From contig NZ_JWIC01000004.1 in assembly GCF_000814765.1 (NCBI RefSeq), forward strand, positions 558,001 through 622,000: a stretch of DNA of 64,000 nucleotides. Reading direction: 5' to 3'. The translations under genes and the position numbers were made by a program. Shown here one piece after another: positions 44,170 to 57,053 of the stretch (position 1 is the stretch's first letter; every line of letters starts with the position of its first letter). This stretch comes from Pseudoalteromonas luteoviolacea. GTDB lineage: Bacteria; Pseudomonadota; Gammaproteobacteria; Enterobacterales; Alteromonadaceae. Below the pieces are notes generated by a model that had not been told where the DNA came from, made no database searches, and worked only from the letters and a program-made list of their open reading frames with translations.

Positions 44170-44967
44170 ATGGCTAAATCTAGTAAATACACTTCCAAGC
44201 AGCCTAATGAGCAAGGCGTCATTGAGTGGAGTGAAGAAGAGAATAAAATTTGGTCTGAGCTAGTTGCAAGACAGCTTAAATGCATTGAGGGAAAAGCGTG
44301 TGATGAATATATGGAAGGTCTAAAGAAGATCAACCTACCTCATGACCGCATTCCTCAACTACATGAAATTAACGCTGTACTTGAAAGAGAAACTGGTTGG
44401 CAAGTGGCCCCCGTACCAGCACTGATCGACTTTGATGAATTCTTTAGATTGCTTGCCAATAAACAATTCCCAGTAGCCACGTTTATTCGATCTCGTGAAG
44501 AGTTTGATTACCTTCAAGAACCTGATATTTTCCATGAAATATTTGGTCACTGTGCCATGTTAACAAACTCTGCATTTGCTGAGTTTACACACAAATATGG
44601 CAAGTTGGGTTACGCAGCAGAGAAAAAAGATCGCGTTTATCTTGCTCGTTTGTACTGGTTTACAGTCGAGTTTGGTTTGATGCAAACTGACAATGGTTTG
44701 CGTATTTACGGCGGCGGTATTTTATCAAGTCCTGGCGAAACTCAATATGTGTATTCTGATACACCTGAGATCAATAAACTTGAAGTTTTAGATGTACTAC
44801 GTACACCATATCGTATTGATATCATGCAGCCTTTATACTACACCATTAATTCGATAGATGATCTATTTGATATTTCACAGATGGATATCATGGCTTTAGT
44901 TGAGAAAGCAAAAGAATTAGGGCTGTTTGAGCCAAAATTTCCACCTAAAAATAAATTAGCAAGTTAA
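44170..44967 (+). CDS. phhA: Phenylalanine 4-monooxygenase
   Basis: 265 residues, monomeric bacterial-type non-haem iron, pterin-dependent hydroxylase converting phenylalanine to tyrosine. Iron ligands are seen as HEIFGHC (two His) and the Glu of [12 protein letters not shown] 44170 is chosen for its AAGAAGG site; an in-frame ATG at 44122 has none. phhB, which recycles the pterin, follows by 10 bases. Confidence 0.95.
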   Translation: MAKSSKYTSKQPNEQGVIEWSEEENKIWSELVARQLKCIEGKACDEYMEGLKKINLPHDRIPQLHEINAVLERETGWQVAPVPALIDFDEFFRLLANKQFPVATFIRSREEFDYLQEPDIFHEIFGHCAMLTNSAFAEFTHKYGKLGYAAEKKDRVYLARLYWFTVEFGLMQTDNGLRIYGGGILSSPGETQYVYSDTPEINKLEVLDVLRTPYRIDIMQPLYYTINSIDDLFDISQMDIMALVEKAKELGLFEPKFPPKNKLAS

Positions 44968-44977
44968 GGAACCCCCC

Positions 44978-45322
44978 ATGTCTGATTTAAGTGCACAAAA
45001 ATGTGAAGCGTGTCGTGCGGATGCGCCAAAAGTGTCAGATGAAGAGTTAGCAGTACTGATTAAGCAGATCCCTGATTGGGTACCTGAAGTACGCGACGGT
45101 ATCATGCAACTAGAAAGAGTGTATAAGTTTAAAAACTTCAAACTAGCACTAGAGTTCACAAATAAAGTAGGTGATATGGCAGAAGATGAAGGCCACCATC
45201 CTGGTTTATTAACTGAATGGGGTAAAGTAACAGTAACTTGGTGGAGTCATTCAATTAAAGGTCTTCACAAGAATGACTTTATTTGTGCAGCAAAAACAGA
45301 CGAAGTTTTTGCAGCACTATAA
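44978..45322 (+). CDS. phhB: Pterin-4-alpha-carbinolamine dehydratase
   Basis: 114 residues. Dehydrates 4a-hydroxy-tetrahydropterin made by PhhA. The family motif [20 protein letters not shown] with the catalytic His pair is intact, followed by the late His of [11 protein letters not shown]. Second gene of the phhAB operon; terminator follows. Confidence 0.95.
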   Translation: MSDLSAQKCEACRADAPKVSDEELAVLIKQIPDWVPEVRDGIMQLERVYKFKNFKLALEFTNKVGDMAEDEGHHPGLLTEWGKVTVTWWSHSIKGLHKNDFICAAKTDEVFAAL

Positions 45323-45341
45323 GATTTTATTTCGGAATGTT

Positions 45342-45366
45342 AAGGGCGCCATGTGCGCCTTTTTTA
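45342..45366 (+). terminator. Terminator of phhAB
   Basis: GGCGC/GCGCC stem extended by A-T and G-U pairs around a 5-base loop, with TTTTTT. It lies before the convergent barA stop. Confidence 0.85.
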
Positions 45367-45411
45367 TTGCTTGTAGGAAATTAACCGCGCAATTTCCTAC
45401 CGCGTGATGCA

Positions 45412-48180
45412 TTACAAGCTAGATGTGGCGGTAATTTCAGCATCGTTATTGAGGTTAGTGAGTTCATCAATGAGATCTAAAACCTCGGGTTCAACATAGT
45501 CAAAACCCTTGTCTTGTTTTAACGCCGTTTCGATGGTTTCCGCTAAAGCTTTTAACTTAGGTACGCCCGTGTAGCAACATGCGCCGTGAAATTTGTGAAT
45601 TACCTTTAATAATAATTCAGGATCTTCTTGTTCACTGGCCTCATTGAGGTGCTCTATGGTTTCAGGCACACTCTGTAACAACATATTGAGCATTTCGAGT
45701 GCTAAATGAGGTTTATTACCAGAGCGCTGCAAAGCCAGGTTCCAATCTAGCAAGTGACTTTCAAAAGGCGCTACACTGCTGACCATCTGTTCTTCTTTTT
45801 GCGCTCGCTCGACAGGTGAGGTTGCACTGTGATCACAGATGATCTGTTTGAGCATATCTTCATCAATGGGCTTGGTCATATATCCGCTAAACCCATCTTT
45901 GACCAACTGCTCTTTTTCTCCTGCGAGTGCGTGGGCAGTGACAGCAATAATGGGGGTATCATCATTCATCGATGACTCTTTAATACTTATACAGGCTGTT
46001 ATGCCGTCCATAATTGGCATCTGAATATCCATAAATATCAAGTCATATTTATGTGTTTTGCAAAGTCCAACGGCCTGCGCACCGTTGTGGGCAGTTTCAA
46101 TGGTTTCAACTTGCTCTTCTAACAAAGTATAGAGCAACTTTAAGTTAGCGTCATTGTCGTCTGCAATGAGTACTTTAAGCGGTAAGTGGGTGGCGCTGTC
46201 TGTTTCGATGGAAAGATCTGGGTGATCCAAGCGATAGGGCGCCGCAAGCATTTCACAGAGTTTCCTGTGATGGAGTGGCTTGCTAATACATGCATCAGCA
46301 CCGCTACCAATTAATGATTCCCGCATGTTGTGGGAGATGGTGTTGACCATCAGGTATAAGTAATCGGCTTTCTCTCGCGCTTGGCTAATATAGCCTTTCA
46401 CCGTTTGCATATCATCAACGGTTGCCATATTACCGACCAGGCAAATGTCATAACTAAACTCTTGCGCCAGTGCGTTATAAAAGGCTTCATCGCTGTCACA
46501 TACAGTTACTTGCATATGCCAGGTTTCAATTTGCGCGATGACTGCATTACGTGTGTGCTCTTGAGGCTCGAAATAAAGTACACGCTTGTTTTCGAGTGGT
46601 TTGCAAGGCAAATCATCATTAAAGAGTCGATTTGGCAAATTAAATATGGCATTAAATGTAAAGCAAGAGCCGCTGCCAAGTGCCGAGTTTAATGTGATCC
46701 TGCCTTGCATGACTTCAACAATATGTTTGGTGATGATGAGACCGAGCCCGGTTCCTCCAAACTTGCGTGTGATACTGGTATCGGCTTGTGCAAAAGGAGT
46801 AAATAACGTGTCCTGCTTTTCTTGCGCTATCCCCAAGCCAGTGTCACTGACAGAGACCAATAATGAAGTTTGAGAGTCACCTTTTAAGCGGTGGCTGATA
46901 TCAACCTTAACCGAGCCTTTTTCAGTAAATTTAATGGCATTACTAATCAAGTTAATCAGTACTTGTTTAAAGCGCGTTGGATCTCCGACTAGGTTGTCAG
47001 GCACTTGCCGGTTGACAGCAATGGACAATTCTAGCTGTTTTTCATATGCGCTAGGGGCAAGTAAAGTCATGACTTCATTCACCGCATCGCGCAGTTGGAA
47101 CTGTATATTCTCCAGCTCCATGGCACCCGCTTCTAATTTTGAGAAATCAAGAATATCACTGATGATGGTAAGTAGACTATTTGCTGAAAGCTCTATGGTA
47201 TCTAAGTAATCTTTTTGGTGTTTGTTTAAAGGCGTTTTGTAAAGCTGTCGGGTAAATCCAATGACTCCGTTGAGTGGTGTTCTGAGTTCATGACTCATCT
47301 TAGCCAAGAAATCAGATTTAACACGGTTGGCAACTTGGGCTTCTTTTTTTGCAATATTCAGCTGAATATTCTGCGTTTCGTACTGCTCTAAAGTTTCTCG
47401 GTAGTCGCTGGTGGCTTGATCGATGTGCTTTTGCATTTCATCTCTCTGTCCGACCATTTTTTCACTGATAGTGATTAAGCCTTGGCGCATCATATCAAAC
47501 TCGCCTTGCATTTGCTCATTGACGCCAATGTCAGTTTTACCTTCGATGAGCTTGTCAGTCGCCAGTTGCAATTGAGAAAGCGGAGTAGAAAAAGTCCGGC
47601 TTAGACGGGTTGAGAGAAAGATACTTAAAAACAATGCGGCAAGAATGATTGTACCGCTTAATAGCAAGGCCTTTTGTTGGCCAATGATGGCTTGATCTTG
47701 ACTTATCTCCACCATTAAAACGGCAATTGTTTGGGCATGGGCGTCCGTCCATGTTTCTCCAATTCCATAGTGTTTAACCGGTGCAAAAATGATGTAGTTG
47801 TTACGTAGCTTCTGCGCTTCGGTAGCATGTAGTGCGGCTACGTTTCCACGATAGTGTAAATCATTAAATTCACTGTGGTAATTACTCGTCATAATCAGCT
47901 GGTTGTGCAAATCAAAAACCGCAATACTGTTGACTAGAGCAGCATGTTGGTTATGGGCTTTGGTAATAATACTGTGTAGCTTGGCTTTATCTTTAGAATC
48001 GAGTGGTTGCTCAACGGTCATGGCCAGTGAGTTAGCAATACTGGTACCTTGCTGTTTTAGGATTTGTTCAAGCTCTACGTAGCGATTTATAGTAAAATAT
48101 CCACCAAGTATTAAACCGATTAACACCGTCGGGATCAGGGTAAGCAATAAAACGCTATCGCGTAAGCTTAATTTAGACAT
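45412..48180 (-). CDS. barA: Hybrid sensor histidine kinase BarA (tripartite)
   Basis: 922 residues. Two membrane segments (about 10-30 and 168-188) flank a periplasmic domain, and a HAMP follows. The HisKA domain has HELRTPLN near 295, with an ATPase domain (GLIITKHIVEVMQGRI). A degenerate receiver-like domain (about 530-650, no clear phospho-Asp) comes next, then a receiver with DIQMPIMDG near 716 and an HPt domain with His in HKFHGACCYTG near 863. Signals through UvrY/GacA to the Csr system. Divergent from rlmD, the order found in E. coli. uvrY is not in this window. Confidence 0.92.
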   Translation of the reverse strand: MSKLSLRDSVLLLTLIPTVLIGLILGGYFTINRYVELEQILKQQGTSIANSLAMTVEQPLDSKDKAKLHSIITKAHNQHAALVNSIAVFDLHNQLIMTSNYHSEFNDLHYRGNVAALHATEAQKLRNNYIIFAPVKHYGIGETWTDAHAQTIAVLMVEISQDQAIIGQQKALLLSGTIILAALFLSIFLSTRLSRTFSTPLSQLQLATDKLIEGKTDIGVNEQMQGEFDMMRQGLITISEKMVGQRDEMQKHIDQATSDYRETLEQYETQNIQLNIAKKEAQVANRVKSDFLAKMSHELRTPLNGVIGFTRQLYKTPLNKHQKDYLDTIELSANSLLTIISDILDFSKLEAGAMELENIQFQLRDAVNEVMTLLAPSAYEKQLELSIAVNRQVPDNLVGDPTRFKQVLINLISNAIKFTEKGSVKVDISHRLKGDSQTSLLVSVSDTGLGIAQEKQDTLFTPFAQADTSITRKFGGTGLGLIITKHIVEVMQGRITLNSALGSGSCFTFNAIFNLPNRLFNDDLPCKPLENKRVLYFEPQEHTRNAVIAQIETWHMQVTVCDSDEAFYNALAQEFSYDICLVGNMATVDDMQTVKGYISQAREKADYLYLMVNTISHNMRESLIGSGADACISKPLHHRKLCEMLAAPYRLDHPDLSIETDSATHLPLKVLIADDNDANLKLLYTLLEEQVETIETAHNGAQAVGLCKTHKYDLIFMDIQMPIMDGITACISIKESSMNDDTPIIAVTAHALAGEKEQLVKDGFSGYMTKPIDEDMLKQIICDHSATSPVERAQKEEQMVSSVAPFESHLLDWNLALQRSGNKPHLALEMLNMLLQSVPETIEHLNEASEQEDPELLLKVIHKFHGACCYTGVPKLKALAETIETALKQDKGFDYVEPEVLDLIDELTNLNNDAEITATSSL

Positions 48181-48262
48181 ATTGAGCGATATAAAACTTT
48201 GATAATTATGAACTCTAGAGTAGCGAGTTCATAGGTGTTTAGCAATGTATAAGGGGCGGTAC

Positions 48263-49576
48263 ATGGCACAAATTTTTCGTGCTAAAAAAACATCTGGCAA
48301 GGGTCAGGTGATTGAAGTAGAAATTGAGTCGCTTGATCACCAAGGGCGAGGTGTTACGAAGCACAATGGCAAAGTTGGTTTTATTGAGGGGGCGCTACCG
48401 GGTGAGCGCGTGAAAGTACGTGTATCTCAACAAAAAGCAAAGCTATTTGAGGGGACAGTTGAAAAAGTGCTCATAGCAAGTGCACAGCGCGTAGATGCAT
48501 TTTGTCCTCACTATCAGCAATGTGGTGGTTGTTCATTGCAACACTTAGAGAAGCCAGCGCAGCTTGGACATAAGCAATTAGCAGTTGAAAAGTTGTTTGC
48601 TAAGTTTTCGGGCACCGACACATTACCATGGGCACACCCAATAGAAAGTAACGGTAAACACTATCGTCGAGCTGCGCGTATTGCGACTTACTTTGATAAA
48701 AAAGAGAAATTGCTGAACTTGGGCTTTCGCGCAGCAAAATCAAAAAAATTGGTCGATGTGGTCGAGTGTGGCGTGTTAAGTCAGGTATATCAATCCGTTT
48801 TTATCGATTTGAGAAAAATATTAAATAGCCACACACAACTAAGAAGTGTCAGTCATGTTCAATTATGTGAAGCTGACAACGCCCCGTATATTCTTTTGCG
48901 TCATACCAAAGTGATTGACGATGAAGTAAAACAAGGCGTACGTACTCAGTTTGAGCAAAGAGGGTGGCGAGTCATTTGGGATGATGGCAATGAAGAGCCA
49001 TATTATTCTGTCTTACCAGAGTATCAAGTTGGTGGCACGGAATTTCAGTTTAGGCTGAATAACTTTATCCAAGTTAATGCTGCAGTTAACTCAGCCATGC
49101 TAGATCAAGCGCTGAATTGGCTTGAGTTAACAGGGCAGGAAAAGGTCCTCGATCTGTTTTGTGGCATTGGTAATTTTTCATTATTGTTCGCAAAACATGC
49201 AAAGCAAGTTATTGGTGTGGAAGGGGTTGCTTCTTCGGTTGCAATGGCGACGCAAAATGCGCACACTAATGGAATCGACAATGCACAGTTTTTCCAGTTT
49301 GACTTGACGCAAGAAATGGCTTCAGCCCAGTGGTTTAACAAAGGCTTAGATACATTGGTACTAGACCCTTCTCGCACCGGAGCGTATGAAGTATTAAAGC
49401 AAATGTCACTGCAGCAATTTAGCAAAGTGCTCTATGTGTCATGCGATCCTGTCACCTTGGCACGAGATAGCGCGCTATTAGTGCAAGCTGGATTTACTGT
49501 AAGCAAAGTTGCACTGATGGATATGTTTCCTCATACAGGACATATAGAAACAATGGCGTTGTTCCAAAGGAGGTAG
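48263..49576 (+). CDS. rlmD: 23S rRNA (uracil-1939-C5) methyltransferase RlmD
   Basis: 437 residues. N-terminal TRAM domain (about 10-70), 4Fe-4S cysteines (CPHYQQCGGC and the later VECGVL), SAM-binding LDLFCGIGNFSL, and catalytic Cys in YVSCDPVTLARD. The ATG at 48263 has AAGGGG 7 bases upstream; another in-frame ATG at 48245 is less likely. relA follows after 7 bases, so they are probably one operon. Confidence 0.94.
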   Translation: MAQIFRAKKTSGKGQVIEVEIESLDHQGRGVTKHNGKVGFIEGALPGERVKVRVSQQKAKLFEGTVEKVLIASAQRVDAFCPHYQQCGGCSLQHLEKPAQLGHKQLAVEKLFAKFSGTDTLPWAHPIESNGKHYRRAARIATYFDKKEKLLNLGFRAAKSKKLVDVVECGVLSQVYQSVFIDLRKILNSHTQLRSVSHVQLCEADNAPYILLRHTKVIDDEVKQGVRTQFEQRGWRVIWDDGNEEPYYSVLPEYQVGGTEFQFRLNNFIQVNAAVNSAMLDQALNWLELTGQEKVLDLFCGIGNFSLLFAKHAKQVIGVEGVASSVAMATQNAHTNGIDNAQFFQFDLTQEMASAQWFNKGLDTLVLDPSRTGAYEVLKQMSLQQFSKVLYVSCDPVTLARDSALLVQAGFTVSKVALMDMFPHTGHIETMALFQRR

Positions 49577-49583
49577 TCAAATA

Positions 49584-51740
49584 ATGGTAGCGACTCGCCA
49601 ATCTCACCATACCACTCTGCCAGCAGATTTTGATGCGCGATTAGCGTTATTAAAATTGTCAGAGGATAAAACCGATCGACTCAGTGAGGCATATGCTTTG
49701 TGCCCCGCAGAAACCAATGAAGATCTGTTAGAAAAAGCCATCGAGATGGTAGAGATCTTGGCTGAGCTGAATTTTGACTCAGAATCCCTCGCTGGGGCCT
49801 TTTTGACCCCTTATTTTCTTGCTCAGCAACTTGATATTGAAGCGGTTGAAAAAGCGCTTGGCGAAAACATCGCTTTGTTGCTCAAAGGCGTTGAGCAAAT
49901 GGCGTCAATCAGCACCTTGGCTCATCAGAGCAAAGGCAATGTCCAAATTGATAAAATTCGTCGCATGCTATTGGCGATGGTAGAAGATGTGCGCGCGGTG
50001 GTGATCAAGCTTGCGGAGCAGATCTGCTATCTCCGAAGTGTGAAAGACGCGTCTGAAGAAGAGCGTGTAGTTGCAGCAAAAACAACCGCCAATATTTTTG
50101 CCCCGCTGGCGAATCGTCTGGGTATTGGCCAACTAAAGTGGGAGCTTGAAGATCTCTCGTTTCGTTATCTACACCCTGACAGCTATAAAACCATTGCTAA
50201 AAAGCTGGCTGATAAACGCCTTGCACGAGAAGCGTATATGAGCGACATGGTCTCAGCTGTGCAGCAAAAGCTGGCTGATGCCAATGTAAAAGCTGAAGTG
50301 TATGGTCGCCCAAAACACATCTTTAGTATTTACAAAAAGATGTCTCAAAAAAATTATGAGTTTGAGCAGTTATTTGATATCCGCGCTATGCGTATTGTGG
50401 TTGACCAATTGCAAGATTGTTACGCGGCATTGGGTATTGTGCATACCAACTGGCGCCATCTGAATAAAGAGTTCGATGATTATGTCGCTACGCCTAAACC
50501 CAATGGCTATCAGTCTATACACACTGTTGTATTTGGACCTGAAGGCAAGACAGTCGAAATCCAGATCCGCACGCATGATATGCATAAAGATGCAGAGATG
50601 GGGGTCGCGGCACACTGGATGTATAAAGAAGGAGCATTACCTGGGCGCGGTTCTGGCTATGAGCAGAAAATTAGTTGGCTAAGAAAACTACTGCAATGGC
50701 AAGAAGAAGTGGTCGATGGCAGCGAGTTTGCCGAGGAACTCAAAAATCAAGTCGTGGAAGATCGCGTTTATGTATTTACACCGCGCGGAGATATTTTTGA
50801 TTTGCCTTTGGGGTCGACACCGCTGGACTTTGCTTATTATATCCATTCGAATGTGGGTCATCGATGCATTGGTGCCAAGGTGTTTGGCAAGATAGTTCCG
50901 TTTACGTATAAGCTGTCGACAGGCGATCAAATAGAAATTTTAACGCAGAAGAATCCATCTCCAAGTCGTGATTGGCTAAACCCATCTTTGGGCTATATAT
51001 ACTCTTCGCGGGCCCGTAGCAAAATTCATCACTGGTTTAAACAGCAAGACAGAGATAAAAATCTGCAAGCGGGTAAGGAGATTTTAGATAGTCACTTACA
51101 AAAACTAGATATCAGTTACAAAGAATTAGAGCCAGCCATTGAGCGCTTTAATTTTAAAGAGTTAGATGACTTGATGGTGGCGATTGGTGCCGGTGATGTC
51201 CGTATCAATCAATTCTTAAACTTTATTCAGGATAAGCCAGAGGTTGAACCTAAGTTAAAGCTTAGTACGCGTAAAAAGCACAAAGGTGATAAAAACGGGA
51301 TTGTGGTTGAAGGTGTGGGCAGCTTGCTCAGTCATGTTGCCAAATGTTGTCAGCCTGTGCCTGGCGATGAGATAGTGGGCTATATTACGCAAGGCCGAGG
51401 TATCGCGGTACACCGTGCTGATTGTGATTCTTTTGCACACATTACGCAGCAGCATCCTGAACGAGAAATTGCCGTGAGTTGGTCAGAAGATGTGCAATCA
51501 TTTTATGAGATAACCATCCGTATCGAAGCCAATGACAGACAAGGCCTTATTCGTGATATCAGTGCCATTTTAGCCAATGAAAAAGTCAATGTGCTTAATA
51601 TGAATGTGCAAACGCAGCATGAAAAAGGGGTTGCCATTTTCACAATGAAAATTGAAGTAGGCGATTTGTCCGCGACGAACCGATTACTGACTAAACTGCT
51701 GCAAACCGAAGGTGTGTTTGAAGCGAAGCGACAACATTGA
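49584..51740 (+). CDS. relA: (p)ppGpp synthetase RelA
   Basis: 718 residues. Makes ppGpp from GTP/GDP and ATP on stalled ribosomes. The N-terminal HD-like region lacks the clear HD hydrolase motif, as in monofunctional RelA. The synthetase domain includes YGRPKHIFSIYKKM, DIRAMRIVV and PNGYQSIHTVV. TGS is near 405-465, the zinc-finger region AKCCQPVPGDEIVGY near 585-600, and the ACT domain at the C-terminus. 26 residues shorter than E. coli RelA, mostly in the N-terminus. Lies between rlmD and mazG as in E. coli. Confidence 0.96.
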   Translation: MVATRQSHHTTLPADFDARLALLKLSEDKTDRLSEAYALCPAETNEDLLEKAIEMVEILAELNFDSESLAGAFLTPYFLAQQLDIEAVEKALGENIALLLKGVEQMASISTLAHQSKGNVQIDKIRRMLLAMVEDVRAVVIKLAEQICYLRSVKDASEEERVVAAKTTANIFAPLANRLGIGQLKWELEDLSFRYLHPDSYKTIAKKLADKRLAREAYMSDMVSAVQQKLADANVKAEVYGRPKHIFSIYKKMSQKNYEFEQLFDIRAMRIVVDQLQDCYAALGIVHTNWRHLNKEFDDYVATPKPNGYQSIHTVVFGPEGKTVEIQIRTHDMHKDAEMGVAAHWMYKEGALPGRGSGYEQKISWLRKLLQWQEEVVDGSEFAEELKNQVVEDRVYVFTPRGDIFDLPLGSTPLDFAYYIHSNVGHRCIGAKVFGKIVPFTYKLSTGDQIEILTQKNPSPSRDWLNPSLGYIYSSRARSKIHHWFKQQDRDKNLQAGKEILDSHLQKLDISYKELEPAIERFNFKELDDLMVAIGAGDVRINQFLNFIQDKPEVEPKLKLSTRKKHKGDKNGIVVEGVGSLLSHVAKCCQPVPGDEIVGYITQGRGIAVHRADCDSFAHITQQHPEREIAVSWSEDVQSFYEITIRIEANDRQGLIRDISAILANEKVNVLNMNVQTQHEKGVAIFTMKIEVGDLSATNRLLTKLLQTEGVFEAKRQH

Positions 51741-51749
51741 GAATAAGTA

Positions 51750-52529
51750 ATGAGTGAAAATATACATCGACTGCTAGAGATCATGGCCACACTTCGCGAC
51801 CCACAGAGAGGGTGTGATTGGGATAAGCAGCAAGACTTTAGCTCGATTGTGCCTCATACGCTTGAAGAGGCGCATGAAGTAGCTGATGCCATTGAGCAGC
51901 AAGATTATATAGCGCTTAAAGATGAGCTGGGAGATTTGCTATTTCAAGTAATCTTTTATGCTCAACTCGGTAAAGAAGCAGGGCTATTTGATTTTGAGTC
52001 CATTGTCGCTGGGCTGAATGACAAACTGGTTAGACGTCACCCCCATGTCTTCGATAAAAAAACGACATTGACAGAGCAGGAACTAGATGCACAGTGGGAA
52101 GCGATTAAACAGGCAGAGCGCAAAGAAAAGCCCGAATTTGGTGCCGATGTGATCCAAGGTCTGCCAGCACTCACTCGCGCTAAAAAAATTCAAAAGCGTG
52201 CGGCGTCATTAGGGTTTGACTGGCCAGACTATCATGGTGCGTTAGACAAGGTTGAAGAAGAGGTTGATGAAGTGAAAGAAGCCTTGGCACATGACCCCTA
52301 TTCTGAGCACAGTGCAGAAGAGTTGGGTGATCTATTGTTTGCAACGGTGAATGTCATTCGTCATACGAAACGCGACCCTGAACAACTGTTACGTCAAGCG
52401 ACACGAAAATTTAGCAATCGCTTTGTACAAATTGAAGGGGTTTTGGCTAAACAAAACTTAACCTTAGAAGACGCAAGCCTTGCACAAATGGATGAGGCTT
52501 GGGAGCTGATAAAAAAGCGAGCAAAGTAA
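51750..52529 (+). CDS. mazG: Nucleoside triphosphate pyrophosphohydrolase MazG
   Basis: 259 residues with two tandem MazG all-alpha domains. The metal-binding EEAHEVADAI...KDELGDLLFQV is in the first, and EEEVDEVKEALA...AEELGDLLFATV in the second. The motif CDWDKQQ lies near the start. Hydrolyses NTPs to NMPs and lowers ppGpp indirectly. It starts 9 bases after relA; no mazEF toxin-antitoxin pair lies between, unlike E. coli. Confidence 0.95.
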   Translation: MSENIHRLLEIMATLRDPQRGCDWDKQQDFSSIVPHTLEEAHEVADAIEQQDYIALKDELGDLLFQVIFYAQLGKEAGLFDFESIVAGLNDKLVRRHPHVFDKKTTLTEQELDAQWEAIKQAERKEKPEFGADVIQGLPALTRAKKIQKRAASLGFDWPDYHGALDKVEEEVDEVKEALAHDPYSEHSAEELGDLLFATVNVIRHTKRDPEQLLRQATRKFSNRFVQIEGVLAKQNLTLEDASLAQMDEAWELIKKRAK

Positions 52530-52577
52530 ATCCGCTGCTTGAGTAGACAATTTTTGCTGGATTGCTAATCACGTTTT

Positions 52578-52586
52578 TGCTATACT
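52578..52586 (+). promoter_or_regulatory. Possible extended -10 promoter of pyrG
   Basis: TGCTATACT fits an extended -10 (TGnTATAAT) with one mismatch in the hexamer. No good -35 hexamer is present. It lies about 58 bases upstream of the pyrG ATG, in the mazG-pyrG gap. Confidence 0.4.
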
Positions 52587-52628
52587 ATCGCCCCGTCTTG
52601 ATTCTTATTTAAATTCCATTTTCCTTGA

Positions 52629-54278
<1,650 letters not shown>

Positions 54279-54281
54279 AAG

Positions 54282-54313
54282 AAAAAGCCGTGCACGAGTG
54301 CACGGCTTTTTTG
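54282..54313 (+). terminator. Terminator of pyrG
   Basis: AAAAAGCCGTGCAC pairs with GTGCACGGCTTTTT around a 2-base GA; the perfect stem will open to a 4-base loop. T-run follows. Confidence 0.93.
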
Positions 54314-54368
54314 TTTTAATACCTAGTGTATTGCTATGCGACTGAGACACACTAATGCGGTTGCATAG

Positions 54369-55718
<1,350 letters not shown>

Positions 55719-55739
55719 AGTTTAATTTCTATTGTTAAT

Positions 55740-55773
55740 AAATCCGCTGTATGAAAATGCAGCGGATTTTTTT
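55740..55773 (+). terminator. Terminator of eno
   Basis: AAATCCGCTG pairs with CAGCGGATTT around a 10-base loop, followed by seven T in all. Confidence 0.93.
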
Positions 55774-55884
55774 GTTTTGTAAATGATGAGATGGGTGTTG
55801 TGAGCTGGTTGTTTAGTTGTTAAAATGGGTACGGACATTGTTAACTAATTCAGTTGGCTAATTCATAAATAAGGAATATTTAAA

Positions 55885-56270
55885 ATGAAGTTTAAAAAAT
55901 CTCTACTATCGCCTCTCTATACTTAAGCGCAGCATTGAGCTTCAATGTATCTGCGACAAATACTCATTACTGCTTTGGCAAAGTATCAAATGTACAATTA
56001 TCAACTAATGGATACGTTTCCGCCTCATTTAGTGGTGTTGGTTCTACACCGTTAAAAGTTACAAATTCAGTAGTATGTAACTTAAATGGAGTGACTGATG
56101 GCCATACTGGTGAATACTGTAATGCTATGTATAGTGCATTATTATTAGCTATGTCATCTCAAAATACAGTAACAATGTGGTTTAAAAACAATGAATCTAG
56201 TTGCCCTACGGGAGATTGGATTTCACTTGTATCAAAAGGGTTATATCACTTTAGAGTGGTTAAAGTGTAA
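55885..56270 (+). pseudogene. Small secreted cysteine-containing protein gene with frameshift in the signal peptide
   Basis: ATG 55885, preceded by AAGGAA, opens MKFKKSLLSPLYT and then stops at 55926. If the A6 run at 55893-55898 had one more A, the frame would read MKFKKISTIASLYLSAAL followed by SFNVSA and join the open frame continuing to 56270. That is a perfect Sec signal peptide with an A-x-A site. The mature part would be about 106 residues with four cysteines (HYCFG, VVCNLNG, EYCNAM, SSCPTG), suggesting two disulfides. No family is recognised. It is either a pseudogene, a sequencing error in a homopolymer, or a slippage-controlled gene. It lies between eno and mutH, more AT-rich than its neighbours. 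Confidence 0.65.
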
Positions 56271-56322
56271 TCTCGTAGTAGATTTTTTCTAATATAAGAT
56301 TATTGGCGAATTAAATGGGTGT

Positions 56323-56997
56323 TTAATTCGCAAATTGATTGAGCAGAATCGTGTGTGTAAATTGCGTTTTTAAATAAAATCCTCTCGGTAGTGTTTTAAT
56401 TAACCCCCCTTGTGGACCAATGGCATCAGTTAAAGCTTTGCTGTTGGCCGCTTTTGGTCTGATTTGCATAACTTCACCTAGGTGACCTGATATTTCATTT
56501 ACACGTCCAGTTGCGATTAATTCGATCTGTTCTTCCCAATCACGTTGTAATTGTGCCTCTTGCTGAGAGTCAGGTTGCCATAAAAAACCGCTGCCAATCG
56601 TTCTATCCACAGGCGCAATGTCTCGCTCAGCTAATATGGGCAACCATAAAACGTGGTTAAGCTTTCTTCTGACGCTAGAATGTAGCCAAGTGAGTCCTGT
56701 TAGGTTGGTCAGAGGCACGACAGAAACATACGTGGTCTCTAGTGGCTTGCCAGCATAACTGAGAGGAAGGGTTTTAAGCTCTACCCCGATATGCTCAAAA
56801 TCAGGCACAGGTTTTGATCCAGCACTGGCACCTAATACATATTCAATCAGTTGACCAGGCCAGCCTTTTTCTCTAAGTAAGTCATCTGGGCTTTTAAAAT
56901 GATACTGCGCAGCAAGTTCGCCAAGCGTTAACCCTGCGATTGCTTCGACTCGTTGTAGTAATTCAGGAATGGTTGTCGGTGGTGAGGGTTTTATCAT
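56323..56997 (-). CDS. mutH: DNA mismatch repair endonuclease MutH
   Basis: 224 residues. Nicks the unmethylated strand at hemimethylated GATC sites after MutSL activation. The catalytic D-x6-E-x-K is D66, E73, K75 in PDFEHIGVELKTLP, within a restriction-endonuclease-like fold. Full length. Its presence implies Dam-dependent strand discrimination. Divergent from rppH across 427 bases. Confidence 0.95.
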   Translation of the reverse strand: MIKPSPPTTIPELLQRVEAIAGLTLGELAAQYHFKSPDDLLREKGWPGQLIEYVLGASAGSKPVPDFEHIGVELKTLPLSYAGKPLETTYVSVVPLTNLTGLTWLHSSVRRKLNHVLWLPILAERDIAPVDRTIGSGFLWQPDSQQEAQLQRDWEEQIELIATGRVNEISGHLGEVMQIRPKAANSKALTDAIGPQGGLIKTLPRGFYLKTQFTHTILLNQFAN

Positions 56998-57053
56998 GGC
57001 CTTGTATTTATTGACTTTGATCTTGGTGTATTTTAACAGAATCCCCCTGAGAT

